Numbered from the stretch's first letter, positions 34,489-43,967 are shown. The stretch: 50,481 nucleotides of DNA from TMED26 sp042088965 (GCA_042088965.1 JBELLC010000005.1:1-50481), one strand, 5' to 3'. Translations and numbers: made by a program. The notes: generated by a model not told the origin, from the letters alone.

Positions 34489-35505
34489 ATGATTGATCGC
34501 CGATTTCACAATACGCGCCAGCCAATGGCGCTTGGCGAGCTTGCTGAACGGGCGGGCGCGCGGTTAGAGCGTGGTGATCCAAATACCCCGATATCAAATG
34601 TTCAACCACTTCACCAAGCCGCCCGTGGGAGTTTGAGTTTTTTTGAAAATGCGCGCTATGCCAGCCAATTAATGGCGTCGCAGGCCAGTGCATGCTTATT
34701 GCAGGAAAGCCAAATCGCACATGCGCCAGCCGCGATGGCGATTTTGGTGACCGAACGTCCAAGGCGTGCATTCGCCCGATTAGCAGCTATCCTGCACCCA
34801 CCCCGACCGGTAGTCCCGGGGCAGCATGCATCAGCCGTCATCGATCCAGATGCTGAAATTGACGCGAGTGCTGAAATTGGGGCCTTTGTGAGTGTGGCCG
34901 CAGGTGCCCAGATCAAAGCTGGCGTCCGTCTGGAAGCAGGGGCTGTGGTTGGCCACGGTGTTGTCATTGGTGCCGACAGTGTCGTCGCCAACAATGCGGT
35001 TTTAAACTATTGCCTGCTGGGGGAGCGCGTCATCATCTATCCTGGTGCCTGTATTGGCCAAACAGGGTTTGGTTTCGATAGTGATCCAGAGGGAATTGTC
35101 AAAATCCCGCATCTTGGCCGGGTGATTATCGAAGACGATGTCGAAATTGGGGCGAATAGTACCGTTGATCGCGGTAGCGCTGGCGATACGGTTATTGGCC
35201 GTGGAACGATGATCGATAATCTGGTTCAAATTGGTCATAACTGTGTGCTTGGCAAAGGCTGTATTATTGTATCTCAAGCCGGGATATCTGGCAGTACCCA
35301 GCTTGGTGATTATGTTGTTTTGGGCGGTAAAACGGCGGTTGCAGGCCATATCACGATTGGTGATTTCGTGCAGGCTGCGGGATGCTCGTCAATTACCAAA
35401 TCAATTGCTGCTGGTGGTAAAGTCAGTAACGTCTGGCCAGCCACTGATATTGGTCAGTGGCGCCGCCAAGTCGCAGCTTTTCGACGTCTCACTCAGAAAA
35501 GGTGA
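34489..35505 (+). CDS. lpxD: UDP-3-O-(3-hydroxyacyl)glucosamine N-acyltransferase
   Basis: LpxD adds the second acyl chain in lipid A synthesis. I start at ATG 34489, giving 338 residues beginning MIDRRFHNTRQPMALGELA; longer frames run into skp in another frame and are not family-like. An N-terminal uridine-binding domain (to about 100) precedes a left-handed beta helix of hexapeptide repeats (about 105-300), seen as repeated I-G-x-x-x units. The core GQTGFGFDSDPEGIVKIPHLG and the catalytic-histidine segment LVQIGHNCVLGKG are intact. The ribosome site is weak. It lies four bases after skp, suggesting coupling. Confidence 0.96.
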   Translation: MIDRRFHNTRQPMALGELAERAGARLERGDPNTPISNVQPLHQAARGSLSFFENARYASQLMASQASACLLQESQIAHAPAAMAILVTERPRRAFARLAAILHPPRPVVPGQHASAVIDPDAEIDASAEIGAFVSVAAGAQIKAGVRLEAGAVVGHGVVIGADSVVANNAVLNYCLLGERVIIYPGACIGQTGFGFDSDPEGIVKIPHLGRVIIEDDVEIGANSTVDRGSAGDTVIGRGTMIDNLVQIGHNCVLGKGCIIVSQAGISGSTQLGDYVVLGGKTAVAGHITIGDFVQAAGCSSITKSIAAGGKVSNVWPATDIGQWRRQVAAFRRLTQKR

Positions 35506-35528
35506 GCTTGCAAAGTGGAGGTTGAAAC

Positions 35529-36005
35529 GTGACAGAGAATTCTGCCGAGCAATCAGATGTTGCTGATATTGATGTTGAGGGTATCAAACGGTTAATTCCG
35601 CATCGCTATCCGTTTCTTTTGGTTGACCGTTTGACGGAAATTAAAAAAGGCGAAAGTGCGATTGGTATCAAAAACGTCAGCATTAATGAGCCTTTCTTCC
35701 AAGGCCATTTCCCTGCCCGGCCGATCATGCCAGGGGTTTTGATCATTGAATCTATGGCGCAAACAGCGGGCTGCCTGGTGTTGTGTAGTTTAGATACTGA
35801 TGCCCGCGATAAGTTGGTGTATTTCATGAGTGTGGACAATGCACGTTTTCGACGTCCGGTTGTTCCAGGCGACCAGGTCCGGATCATTGTTGAGCATCAA
35901 CAAAGCCGGGGAAATGTTTTTAAGTTTAAAGGGCGAGCCATGGTCGATGACAAACTCTGTGCAGAAGCAACCTTTGCCGCCATGATTGTTGATAGCCCGG
36001 AATGA
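35529..36005 (+). CDS. fabZ: 3-hydroxyacyl-[acyl-carrier-protein] dehydratase FabZ
   Basis: FabZ dehydrates 3-hydroxyacyl-ACP in fatty-acid elongation and competes with LpxA for the hydroxyacyl substrate. The 158-residue hot-dog-fold protein has the core IKRLIPHRYPFLLVDRL near residue 18. The active-site helix NEPFFQGHFPARPIMPGVLIIESMAQ near 57-82 (quoted in part) carries the catalytic His of GHFP and Glu of IESMAQ. It starts with GTG after a GGAG eight bases upstream. Its stop overlaps the lpxA start by four bases (ATGA), so the two antagonistic branch-point enzymes are made in coupled fashion. Confidence 0.97.
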   Translation: MTENSAEQSDVADIDVEGIKRLIPHRYPFLLVDRLTEIKKGESAIGIKNVSINEPFFQGHFPARPIMPGVLIIESMAQTAGCLVLCSLDTDARDKLVYFMSVDNARFRRPVVPGDQVRIIVEHQQSRGNVFKFKGRAMVDDKLCAEATFAAMIVDSPE

Positions 36006-36832
36006 GCTCGCAAATTGAAACGGACACTGATCCGAAAGTGACAATGATACATCCAACTGCGATCGTTGACCCAGGCGCTATTATTGGTGCTGGTGTTGAG
36101 ATTGGTCCCTACGCTGTGGTTGGTGACGCTGTGGAACTGGCGGATAATGTCGTCTTAAAATCGCATGCTGTTGTCCATGGGCGGACTTATATTGGTGCGC
36201 GCTCCGTCATTTATCCCTTCGCCTCAATTGGCCATGCGCCGCAAGATTTAAAGTTCAAGGGTGAACCATCGGCGTTATTGATTGGTGCCAATAATACTAT
36301 TCGCGAGCATGTCACCATGAATCCCGGAACCGAAGGGGGGGGCATGGTCACACGTGTGGGCGACAATGGCTTATTCATGACCGGCTGTCATATTGGCCAT
36401 GATTGTCAGGTTGGCAATGGTGTGGTGTTTGCCAATAACGCCACACTTGCGGGTCATGTAATTGTTGAAGATCAAGCATTGATTGGTGGTCTCGCGGCTG
36501 TCCACCAATTTGTGCGGATTGGCCGCTTGGCAATGGTTGGTGGTATGACAGGCGTCGAGCGTGACGTGATTCCCTATGGCTCGGTCATGGGCGATCGGGC
36601 GCGACTTGCCGGGCTTAATTGGATTGGCCTGCAAAGACAGGGCTTTTCACGGACGGTTATTCACGGACTGCGACAGGCGTTTAAAGAATTGTTCTCTGGT
36701 GAGGGGACGTTTCAAGATCGTGTCGCTGCGCTGGATGCTGCCACAACACGCCCTGGGCCTGAGCGTGATATTCTTGACTTTATCCTTGCGGAGAGTGATC
36801 GGGCGATCTGCCAGCCGCGCCCTGGGGACTGA
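36002..36832 (+). CDS. lpxA: UDP-N-acetylglucosamine O-acyltransferase
   Basis: LpxA starts lipid A synthesis by acylating UDP-GlcNAc with a 3-hydroxyacyl-ACP. The 276 residues comprise a hexapeptide-repeat beta helix (about 15-200), beginning IHPTAIVDPGAIIGAGVEIGP, and a C-terminal helical domain. Characteristic segments are FASIGHAPQDLKFKGEP, NTIREHVTMNPGTEGGG, GHDCQVGNGVVFANNATLAGH and QFVRIGRLAMVGG; the catalytic His lies in the GHDCQVGN-like stretch. The eight-G run at 36335-36342 encodes part of EGGGM. It overlaps fabZ by four bases. The first fourteen residues before IHPT are an extension that varies between species. Confidence 0.97.
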   Translation: MSSQIETDTDPKVTMIHPTAIVDPGAIIGAGVEIGPYAVVGDAVELADNVVLKSHAVVHGRTYIGARSVIYPFASIGHAPQDLKFKGEPSALLIGANNTIREHVTMNPGTEGGGMVTRVGDNGLFMTGCHIGHDCQVGNGVVFANNATLAGHVIVEDQALIGGLAAVHQFVRIGRLAMVGGMTGVERDVIPYGSVMGDRARLAGLNWIGLQRQGFSRTVIHGLRQAFKELFSGEGTFQDRVAALDAATTRPGPERDILDFILAESDRAICQPRPGD

Positions 36833-36834
36833 AT

Positions 36835-37686
36835 TTGACCGCCGCCGGACAGCAGCAGGGTAAAGTTGGCATCCTCGCCGGGGGGGGGCATTTACCGGCA
36901 AGATTGGCCGCGCGCTTAACAGAACAGGGCAGGGCTGTCTTTATAGCCGCCTTCGAAGGCCATGCAGACCCGGACCTACTTGCGGGCTTTAACCATCAAT
37001 GGACCCGCCTTGGGCACGCACAGCAAACGATCGATCTTTTGAAACAGCAGAATGTTGGCGAAGTGATCTTGATTGGCTCGGTTGGACGGCCGAGCATCAA
37101 AGAATTACGCGGCGATGCACGATTTATGAAATTAATCCTCAAAGCGGGCATGAAAGCGTTTCGGGATGACGCCGCTTTGTCCATTATCACCGCCGAACTT
37201 GAGGGCGAGGGTTTTGTTGTTCGCGGCGTTAACGACTATTTAAGTGATCATTTAGCGCCTGCTGGACAGCTTGGAAAGCGCTCACCCCTTGCGGTGTCCA
37301 GCCGCGATATTGACCGGGGGCGTGAGGTTTTAAACAGCTTGTCCGCGAGTGATGTGGGTCAGGCCGTGGTGATCCAAGAAGGGGTTGTGCTTGGTATTGA
37401 GGCGATTGAAGGCACAGATAATCTGATTCAGCGCTGTGCTGCGTTAAAAAGGGCCGGTCCTGGTCCTGTTTTGGTCAAATTATGTAAACAAAATCAAAGT
37501 CGGCGCGTCGATTTGCCGACAATCGGGCCGCAAACGGTCGAATATTCAAGGCAGGCAGGTTTTGCCGGGATTGCGGTGCAGGCTGGTGGCTGCATGCTGG
37601 TAGATCGTGATGTGCTTATCCAGCGGGCTGATGCGGCAGGATTATTTATCTGTGGCATTGATGGCATGCAGAATGACAGCCGGTAA
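36835..37686 (+). CDS. lpxI: UDP-2,3-diacylglucosamine pyrophosphatase LpxI
   Basis: LpxI cleaves UDP-2,3-diacylglucosamine to lipid X, replacing LpxH in most alphaproteobacteria. The 283-residue protein opens KVGILAGGGHLPARLA, the nucleotide-binding start of this DUF1009 family, and later has IGSVGRPSIKELRGD near residue 80 and DLPTIGPQTVEYSRQAGFAGIAVQAGG, quoted for VDLPTIGPQTVEY, near 225. The start is a TTG at 36835, two bases after the lpxA stop, with GGGG upstream. A nine-G run at 36880-36888 encodes the GGG of the first motif. Its end overlaps lpxB by 14 bases. No lpxH is in the window. Confidence 0.93.
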   Translation: MTAAGQQQGKVGILAGGGHLPARLAARLTEQGRAVFIAAFEGHADPDLLAGFNHQWTRLGHAQQTIDLLKQQNVGEVILIGSVGRPSIKELRGDARFMKLILKAGMKAFRDDAALSIITAELEGEGFVVRGVNDYLSDHLAPAGQLGKRSPLAVSSRDIDRGREVLNSLSASDVGQAVVIQEGVVLGIEAIEGTDNLIQRCAALKRAGPGPVLVKLCKQNQSRRVDLPTIGPQTVEYSRQAGFAGIAVQAGGCMLVDRDVLIQRADAAGLFICGIDGMQNDSR

Positions 37687-38887
37687 TCAAACACAGGTGG
37701 CAGATGACACCATTCAGCCGCGGATATTCATCATCGCAGGTGAGCCATCGGGTGATGTTATTGCGGCTGAAATCATGGCGGCGCTGGGCGCGCAATCCCC
37801 GCAAATGATCCAATTTGCAGGCATCGGTGGTAAGAATATGGCCGCCGTTGGGCTTCAATCACGTGTTGATATCAGAGAACTATCGCTTTTTGGAGTCTTT
37901 GAGCTATTGCCGCGGTTGCGCCGATTGCGGCAAATCCGTGATGAAACATTGGCAGCAATTGCGCAGTTTCAGCCTGACATAGTGCTCACCGTGGATAGTA
38001 AGGGGTTTGCGTTTTCACTGGCCCAGAAACTTGCGCGGCATCGCGGCACGGGGGACAGGCCGCACATAATGCATGTGGTGGCGCCAACCGTTTGGGCCTA
38101 TCGGCCCCAGCGCGCCCGCAAGATTGCAGGTTTTTTAGACCATTTGCTGGTCTTGTTTCCCTTTGAGCCGCCGTATTTCACCGTTCATGGCCTGGCAACG
38201 AGCTTTATTGGTCATCCGGCCGCTTATCGTCCGAAGGGTGATGGCGTAAAGTTTCGATTGGCCCATGGCCTGCCCTTAGACGTCCCCGTATTAGGGCTTT
38301 GTCCCGGCAGTCGACAGTCTGAAATACAGCGCCTCCTGCCTGGGTTTTTGCAAACGGCGAAACTTTTAATATCTCAAAATACGGCGTTGAGGATTGTTTT
38401 GCCGACCGTATCAGCGGTGGCCGATGGCGTTCAGGCGATGGTTGCTGAAAGTGGCCTTGAAATTACAGTCCTGGTGGATCAACCAAGCGCAAGTGATGCC
38501 TTTGCGGCCTTTAACGTTGCTTTGGCAGCCTCTGGAACCGTAACCTTAGAACTGGCCTTGGCCGGCGTCCCGAGTGTTGTTGGTTATCGGGCAAATTTAT
38601 TGACGGCTTTTTTGGCAACCTGTTTCGTCGATCGAAATGCGGTTGTTTTGAGCAATAAGATTTTAGGGCGTCAAGTCCAACCGGCCTTTTTCCAATGGCA
38701 GTGCACACCAAAAAACCTTGCTGCGGCGGTGACAGCGTATTTTGCGGATCCTCAAACCGCTGTCGTCGCGGCGGAGATTGCAGACCAATTACGGGCGGCA
38801 TTACAGGTCGATAATGGCCTGCAAACGACAGCTGATGCAGCGGCCAAGGTCGTTTTGACAGCTTTACAGAGTGTGTCCCGGGCATAA
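37673..38887 (+). CDS. lpxB: Lipid-A-disaccharide synthase
   Basis: LpxB joins lipid X to UDP-diacylglucosamine, forming the lipid A disaccharide. The ATG at 37673 gives 404 residues. The GT-B glycosyltransferase shows FIIAGEPSGDVIAAEIM near residue 18, ELSLFGVFELLPRLRRL near 65, VDSKGFAFSLAQKL near 100, MHVVAPTVWAYRPQRARKI near 130 and LGLCPGSRQSEI near 205. The donor-binding segment AASGTVTLELALAGVPSVVGYR lies near 285. All are typical. It overlaps lpxI by 14 bases and ends the lipid A cluster at a strong hairpin. Confidence 0.96.
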   Translation: MTAGNQTQVADDTIQPRIFIIAGEPSGDVIAAEIMAALGAQSPQMIQFAGIGGKNMAAVGLQSRVDIRELSLFGVFELLPRLRRLRQIRDETLAAIAQFQPDIVLTVDSKGFAFSLAQKLARHRGTGDRPHIMHVVAPTVWAYRPQRARKIAGFLDHLLVLFPFEPPYFTVHGLATSFIGHPAAYRPKGDGVKFRLAHGLPLDVPVLGLCPGSRQSEIQRLLPGFLQTAKLLISQNTALRIVLPTVSAVADGVQAMVAESGLEITVLVDQPSASDAFAAFNVALAASGTVTLELALAGVPSVVGYRANLLTAFLATCFVDRNAVVLSNKILGRQVQPAFFQWQCTPKNLAAAVTAYFADPQTAVVAAEIADQLRAALQVDNGLQTTADAAAKVVLTALQSVSRA

Positions 38888-38912
38888 AAATGGGCGGCAA
38901 AAGCCGCCCATT
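38886..38912 (-). terminator. Bidirectional hairpin terminator between lpxB and gltA
   Basis: AATGGGCGGC and GCCGCCCATT form a perfect ten-pair stem with an AAAA loop. On the minus strand it is followed by TTTTT, a classic terminator for gltA. For lpxB on the plus strand the downstream T content is poor, so it may stop transcription only partly in that direction. Confidence 0.85.
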
Positions 38913-38942
38913 CTGGTATTTATATCTGCTTCATACGGTCGC

Positions 38943-40247
38943 TTATTTGCGTGCATCAAGCGGCACATAAGGCCGTGCCTCTGGACCGGTGTAAAGCTGC
39001 CGGGGACGGCCAATTTTTTGGCCAGGATCTTCGATCATCTCTTTCCATTGGGCCACCCAACCAACGGTTCGGGCAACCGCGAAAAGCACGGTGAACATGC
39101 TCACAGGGAAACCCATTGCTTTCAAAATGATGCCTGAATAGAAATCAACATTCGGGTAAAGCTTTCGGGCGACGAAATACTCGTCTTCCAAAGCGAGTTT
39201 TTCAAGCTCCATTGCCAGATCCAGCAAGGGATCTTCAACGCCTAATTCGGCAAGCACCTCGTGGCAGGTTTCCTGCATCACCTTTGCCCGTGGGTCGTAG
39301 TTCTTATAAACCCGATGACCAAACCCAAACAAGCGGAACGGATCATCCTTATCGCGGGCTTTCTGAATGTATTCAGCGATTCGGTCCTTGTGACCAATCT
39401 CGGTCAACATATTGAGAACCGCTTCATTGGCACCGCCATGGGCAGGGCCCCAAAGGCTGGCGATACCGGCAGCGATGCAGGCAAAAGGATTTGCCCCTGA
39501 TGATCCCGCCAAACGTACCGTCGAGGTTGACGCGTTCTGTTCGTGATCTGCATGCAGGATGAAGATACGGTCCATCGCCTTCGATAATACCGGATTCATC
39601 TGATAGGTTTCAGAAGGCACCGAGAACATCATATGCAGGAAGTTTTCCGCATAGGTTAGGTCGTTCTGTGGGTAATTGAATGGCTGGCCAATCGAGTATT
39701 TATAGGCCATCGCCGCAATTGTTGGCATTTTGGCAATCAGCCGGAATGATGCCACCATCCGCTGATGGGGATCATAAATATCAAGACTGTCGTGGTAAAA
39801 GGCAGAAAGCGCGCCGACCACACCGCACATGATCGCCATCGGGTGGGCATCTCGGCGGAAACCACGGTAAAAATTACTCAGCTGTTCATGCAACATGGTG
39901 TGATAGGTCACATCATGGTCGAATTTGGCTTTTTGCTGGGCGTTAGGTAACTCACCATTCAAAAGTAAATGCGCAACTTCTAAAAAATCAGCTTTTTCGG
40001 CTAAATCGTCGATTGCATAGCCGCGGTGCAACAATATGCCTTGATCGCCATCAATAAAAGTAATCGCAGAATCACATGATCCCGTCGAGGTAAACCCCGG
40101 GTCATAAGTGAAATATCCAGTGTCTCCATATAGACGACGAACGTCAATTACGCTTGGCCCGACAGAGCCATCAAATACAGGTAAATCAAAGCTTTGCCCT
40201 GAGTCGTTATCAGTGAGCGTAAATGTTTTTGAAGCGGCGTTACTCAT
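38943..40247 (-). CDS. gltA: Citrate synthase (type II)
   Basis: Citrate synthase condenses acetyl-CoA and oxaloacetate at the entry of the TCA cycle. The ATG at 40247 has AAAGGA six bases upstream and gives 434 residues; an upstream in-frame ATG at 40271 lacks such a site. The N-terminal beta domain and large helical domain are typical of the hexameric, NADH-sensitive Gram-negative type. Catalytic parts include LHADHEQNASTSTVRLAGSSGANPFA (quoted in part: LHADHEQNAS), WGPAHGGANEAVL with the second histidine, FGFGHRVYKNYDPRA, and the aspartate segment in VDFYSGIIL. gltX lies upstream on the same strand. This order, lpxB-gltA-gltX convergent, is common in alphaproteobacteria. Confidence 0.97.
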   Translation of the reverse strand: MSNAASKTFTLTDNDSGQSFDLPVFDGSVGPSVIDVRRLYGDTGYFTYDPGFTSTGSCDSAITFIDGDQGILLHRGYAIDDLAEKADFLEVAHLLLNGELPNAQQKAKFDHDVTYHTMLHEQLSNFYRGFRRDAHPMAIMCGVVGALSAFYHDSLDIYDPHQRMVASFRLIAKMPTIAAMAYKYSIGQPFNYPQNDLTYAENFLHMMFSVPSETYQMNPVLSKAMDRIFILHADHEQNASTSTVRLAGSSGANPFACIAAGIASLWGPAHGGANEAVLNMLTEIGHKDRIAEYIQKARDKDDPFRLFGFGHRVYKNYDPRAKVMQETCHEVLAELGVEDPLLDLAMELEKLALEDEYFVARKLYPNVDFYSGIILKAMGFPVSMFTVLFAVARTVGWVAQWKEMIEDPGQKIGRPRQLYTGPEARPYVPLDARK

Positions 40248-40323
40248 ATGAAATCCTTTGTCCGTTATCAAAATATTCGGCGGCGAGGAAGGACAGACCG
40301 CACTTCGAATGTGATATTACCCT

Positions 40324-41739
40324 TTAGTGTGCAGTGCCGCAAATATCATTAAGCCGGGCGGTTGTTTCGGCGTTGCCAAGCGCGGCCATCACCTCAAAAA
40401 TGCCCGGCGAGGCTTGACCGCCAGTTAAAGCCGCGCGCAACGGTTGCGCAACAGCTCCCAGTTTAACCTCCTGTGACAGCGCAAAAGCACCAACCAGCGC
40501 TTTTATGCTCTCAAGAGTCCAGTCGGTCAGTGATGCCAACTCGGTATTCAGTGTCGCCAAAAGCGCACAAGCATCATCCGTCAGCAGTTTTTGAGCCTTA
40601 TCATTAACGGGTATTGGTCGATTAATCACCAAAAAATGCGCACTGTCGGCAAGCTCTGTTATTTTTGTCGCACGTTCACTCAACTCTGGCAGCAGTGTTT
40701 TGATCCGCTGCATGCGGTCGTCATTCAGATCGACCTCAGGCAAAGCACTGATCAGTTGTGGCTTAATTGCAGCGATCAAATCATCACATGACATCGCCCG
40801 CAAATAATGCCCATTCAAGTTATCCAGTTTGGCAAAATCGAAGCGGGCGGCAGCCCGGCCGACAGCATCAAGGTCAAACCAGGTGACAGCATCGTGCCGG
40901 CTGATGATTTCGTCATCACCATGCGACCAACCAAGGCGCAGCAAATAGTTATTCACGGCATCGGCCACATAACCAAGATCACGATAGGCATCGACACCGA
41001 GCGCGCCATGGCGCTTCGAGAGTTTGCCACCATCGGCTCCATGAATCAGCGGGATATGGGCAAATTTTGGTAACGCCCAGCCCATTGCCTTAAATACTAA
41101 GCTTTGCCGAAAGGCATTGTTCAAATGGTCATCGCCACGGATCACATGGGTGATGCCCATATCATGATCATCAACGACCACCGACAACATATAGGTGGGG
41201 GTACCGTCGGCCCGCAGCAGGATCATATCGTCAAGCTGCGCATGGGCGACAACGACTCGTCCTTGGACCAAATCATTGATCACCATCTCGCCGCCATCCT
41301 GCGGTGCTTTCAGGCGGATAGCGGGGGCCACGCCAGCAGGCGCATCAGCGGGGTCTCGGTCGCGCCAACGACCATCATAACCGGGTGCGCGGCCCTCGCT
41401 TTTCGCTGTTGCGCGCATTTCTGCCAATTCTTCCGCCGAGGCATAACAATAATAGGCTGTCCCTGCCTCAAGCATTTGCTGGGCAACCTCGGCATGCCGC
41501 TGGCGGCGCGTAAATTGAAAAACAGCGTCTTCGTCACCAGACAGGCCCAGCCATTCCAAACCATCAAGAATTGCCGCCACGGCCTCAGGTGTTGAGCGTT
41601 TGCGATCTGTATCTTCAATACGCAGCAAATAACGGCCCCCGTGATGGCGCGCAAACAGCCAGTTAAACAGCGCTGTGCGGGCACTGCCAATATGCAGAAA
41701 ACCGGTCGGTGAGGGGGCAAATCGTGTAACAACTGTCAT
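40324..41739 (-). CDS. gltX: Glutamyl-tRNA synthetase
   Basis: GltX attaches glutamate to tRNA-Glu and, in many alphaproteobacteria, also to tRNA-Gln. The ATG at 41739 gives 471 residues starting MTVVTRFAPSPTGFLHIGS; the 25 residues added by an upstream frame are not family-like. The class I motifs are PSPTGFLHIGSARTAL (HIGH type) and KLSKRHGALGV (KMSKS type). LLRIEDTDRKRSTPEA near residue 38 and THVIRGDDHLNNAFRQ near 190 are also standard. The C-terminal anticodon-binding domain (about 330-471) is present. No good ribosome site is visible before the ATG. It is divergent from comEC across a 110-base gap. Confidence 0.96.
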   Translation of the reverse strand: MTVVTRFAPSPTGFLHIGSARTALFNWLFARHHGGRYLLRIEDTDRKRSTPEAVAAILDGLEWLGLSGDEDAVFQFTRRQRHAEVAQQMLEAGTAYYCYASAEELAEMRATAKSEGRAPGYDGRWRDRDPADAPAGVAPAIRLKAPQDGGEMVINDLVQGRVVVAHAQLDDMILLRADGTPTYMLSVVVDDHDMGITHVIRGDDHLNNAFRQSLVFKAMGWALPKFAHIPLIHGADGGKLSKRHGALGVDAYRDLGYVADAVNNYLLRLGWSHGDDEIISRHDAVTWFDLDAVGRAAARFDFAKLDNLNGHYLRAMSCDDLIAAIKPQLISALPEVDLNDDRMQRIKTLLPELSERATKITELADSAHFLVINRPIPVNDKAQKLLTDDACALLATLNTELASLTDWTLESIKALVGAFALSQEVKLGAVAQPLRAALTGGQASPGIFEVMAALGNAETTARLNDICGTAH

Positions 41740-41849
41740 TTTATTGCACGCTTGATAAGATAGGTTAAAGCTGAAGCTAAGGCTCGGTTTTTGATTGCAA
41801 GCGCGGTGTAGCATATTGCTGCGCCGACGGCGAGTGCTGGGAGAAAGAT

Positions 41850-43967
41850 TTGACCTTTCAGCGGCAGTTCATCGATGAATTCATAGCTCAAAGCGCCGCA
41901 GAAGGTGAGCGCCGCATCCTCTGGCTGCCTGTATTCCTGGCCATCGGTATCGCTGGCTATTTTGCTTTGCCGGTCGAACCAGCACCCGTTTTGATCGTTA
42001 TTCTTAGCCTGCTGGTAGCTGTATTATTGGCGATCAGTTGGCGGTTTCCGGGGCAAGGTGTCTGGACGGTGTTTGTCGCCGCTGTGCTGCTCGGGGTGGT
42101 GGTCTCTGCTGCCGCAACGTTGCGGGCAAGTGCGCCGATTTTATCAAAGGCTGGTTGGTACGATGTCCAGGGCCGGATTAGCGCCATTAATCGTCATGGA
42201 AAGGGCTGGCGTTTGCGCCTTGATCATGTCCAGCTTGGCGCAGTACCCGCTGACGCCACGCCGCGTTTCATTCGGGTTCGGGTCCATAAGAATAGCAACG
42301 GTTTGGCAATTGGCGATATCATTCACGGGCGGGCCATCCTGCGCCCACCGCCGCCGCCGGTGATGCCCGGAGCCTTTGACTTTCAGCGCAATGCTTTTTT
42401 TAAACAAATTGGCGCAACAGGTGTCCTCATTGGCGAACCGACGGTCACAGATACGCCAGCGACAGAGGGGTTTTTGCAGACCATTCAGGCAGGCATTGAG
42501 CGCTGGCGGGTTGCGGCCGCGCTGCGGATTGAGGCGCAGATGCCAAGCGTGCCAACAGCAGGGGTCGCAGCTGCGTTGTTGGTTGGCAAGCGCGGGGCTT
42601 TAGATCCTGTCACGCTGGAGAATATTCGGGCCGCAGGCTTGGCGCATATATTGGCCATTTCGGGTCTACATATGGGCATGGTGGCAGGGTTTATTTTCTT
42701 TATTTTGCGTGCTGGCTTGGCGGCTTTGCCAGGCGTTGCCTTACGCTGGAATATCAAGAAAATTTCTGCCTTTGCTGCTTTGCTTGTGGCGGCAGTGTAT
42801 CTTGCCCTTTCAGGCGCAGCGCCGCCCGCAGAGCGGGCCTTTTTAATCATTCTGCTTGCGTTAGTAGGGATCCTCACAGATCGGGTCGCGCTCTCTATGC
42901 GGTCTTTGGCGTTGGCAGCAGGTTTACTTCTCTTGGTGAGCCCAGAGATTTTGCTGGGGCCAAGTTTTCAGATGTCTTTTGCGGCTGCCATTGCTTTGGT
43001 GGCGCTCTATGAATCGCCATGGTCTAAAACCCTTAGACAGCGCCAATTTCGCCAGCATGGAGCGGTTTTGTGGCGGGCCGTTAGTGCCGTATGTTGGTAT
43101 ATCATGCTGCTGGCGCTCTCATCATTGGCGGCGAGCTTGGCCACCGCACCCTTTGTTGCCTATCACTTCCATGAACTATCGTTGGTGGGGGTTGTGGCCA
43201 ATTTATTGGCTGTTCCCCTGACCGCCTTTTGGGTCATGCCAACCGGTGTTCTGGCGTTATGCGCCATGCCGTTTGGCCTGGAATCACTGCCTTTGACGCT
43301 TATGGGCATGGGCATACAGGGGATTTTAAACATTGCGGATAGTATTGCGGATTGGCCGATTGCGGTCTTTCGGTTGCGAACGCTTGGCACGGGCGGCGTT
43401 ATTTTGTTTTCTCTGGGCGCGTTATGGCTGGTGTTGTGGCAGCGTCGACGCCGCTACTTAGGCATTCCGGTTGGATTGCTTGGATTGCTGTGGGCAGCTG
43501 CAGCACCGCCGCCAGATATTCTGGTTTCTGGTGATGGCCGTCTGGCCGCTGTGCGGCTGACGGGCAGCCGTCATGCGATTGCGATTTCAAGCGTCACTGT
43601 GGGCCGCTTTACAGCCACCAAATGGCGGCAAGCCTTAGGGGTAAAGGCAGAGGCCATAACACGCTTTCAATCCGCCGGAACCTTGCTGGAGTGCGATGAT
43701 CTCGGCTGTGTGTTCCAGGCAGACCAAACCCGGGTTGGATTTAGCAGAAGCCCCGCAGGGCAGGATGAAGATTGCCAGAATGTGGATATTTTGATTTCGC
43801 CGCATTTTCCGGTCTGGCGGCCGTGTGCGGGACCAACCCTGGTGCTTGATAGTCGCGATTTTTTAAGCCATGGGGCGCATGCGATTTGGTTAAACAAGGA
43901 CCAATTTGTTGTCCGAACGATTGCCAGTGAACGCGGTCAACGTCCGTGGACAGGCAGCAATCGCTAA
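41850..43967 (+). CDS. comEC: ComEC/Rec2 family membrane protein
   Basis: ComEC forms the inner-membrane channel for DNA uptake in competent bacteria. The 705-residue protein has an N-terminal DUF4131 region with helices and an OB-like domain (about residues 25-200). The polytopic competence domain follows (about 225-520), with LAHILAISGLHMGMVAG near 265, LSGAAPPAERAFLII near 320 and LLGPSFQMSFAAAIAL near 370. The C-terminal 180 residues hold a reduced beta-lactamase-like part without a clear HxHxDH motif, as in many alphaproteobacterial versions. The start is TTG at 41850, six bases after GGGAG. No other competence gene is here, so actual DNA uptake is unproven. Confidence 0.9.
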   Translation: MTFQRQFIDEFIAQSAAEGERRILWLPVFLAIGIAGYFALPVEPAPVLIVILSLLVAVLLAISWRFPGQGVWTVFVAAVLLGVVVSAAATLRASAPILSKAGWYDVQGRISAINRHGKGWRLRLDHVQLGAVPADATPRFIRVRVHKNSNGLAIGDIIHGRAILRPPPPPVMPGAFDFQRNAFFKQIGATGVLIGEPTVTDTPATEGFLQTIQAGIERWRVAAALRIEAQMPSVPTAGVAAALLVGKRGALDPVTLENIRAAGLAHILAISGLHMGMVAGFIFFILRAGLAALPGVALRWNIKKISAFAALLVAAVYLALSGAAPPAERAFLIILLALVGILTDRVALSMRSLALAAGLLLLVSPEILLGPSFQMSFAAAIALVALYESPWSKTLRQRQFRQHGAVLWRAVSAVCWYIMLLALSSLAASLATAPFVAYHFHELSLVGVVANLLAVPLTAFWVMPTGVLALCAMPFGLESLPLTLMGMGIQGILNIADSIADWPIAVFRLRTLGTGGVILFSLGALWLVLWQRRRRYLGIPVGLLGLLWAAAAPPPDILVSGDGRLAAVRLTGSRHAIAISSVTVGRFTATKWRQALGVKAEAITRFQSAGTLLECDDLGCVFQADQTRVGFSRSPAGQDEDCQNVDILISPHFPVWRPCAGPTLVLDSRDFLSHGAHAIWLNKDQFVVRTIASERGQRPWTGSNR

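Noticed and set aside
41740..41814. 25-codon N-terminal extension of GltX
   Set aside because: Family members begin directly before RFAPSPTG; the extension lies in the divergent promoter gap.
41850..43967. Evidence of an active natural competence system
   Set aside because: comEC alone is widespread, its beta-lactamase part is reduced, and no pilus or dprA gene is visible.
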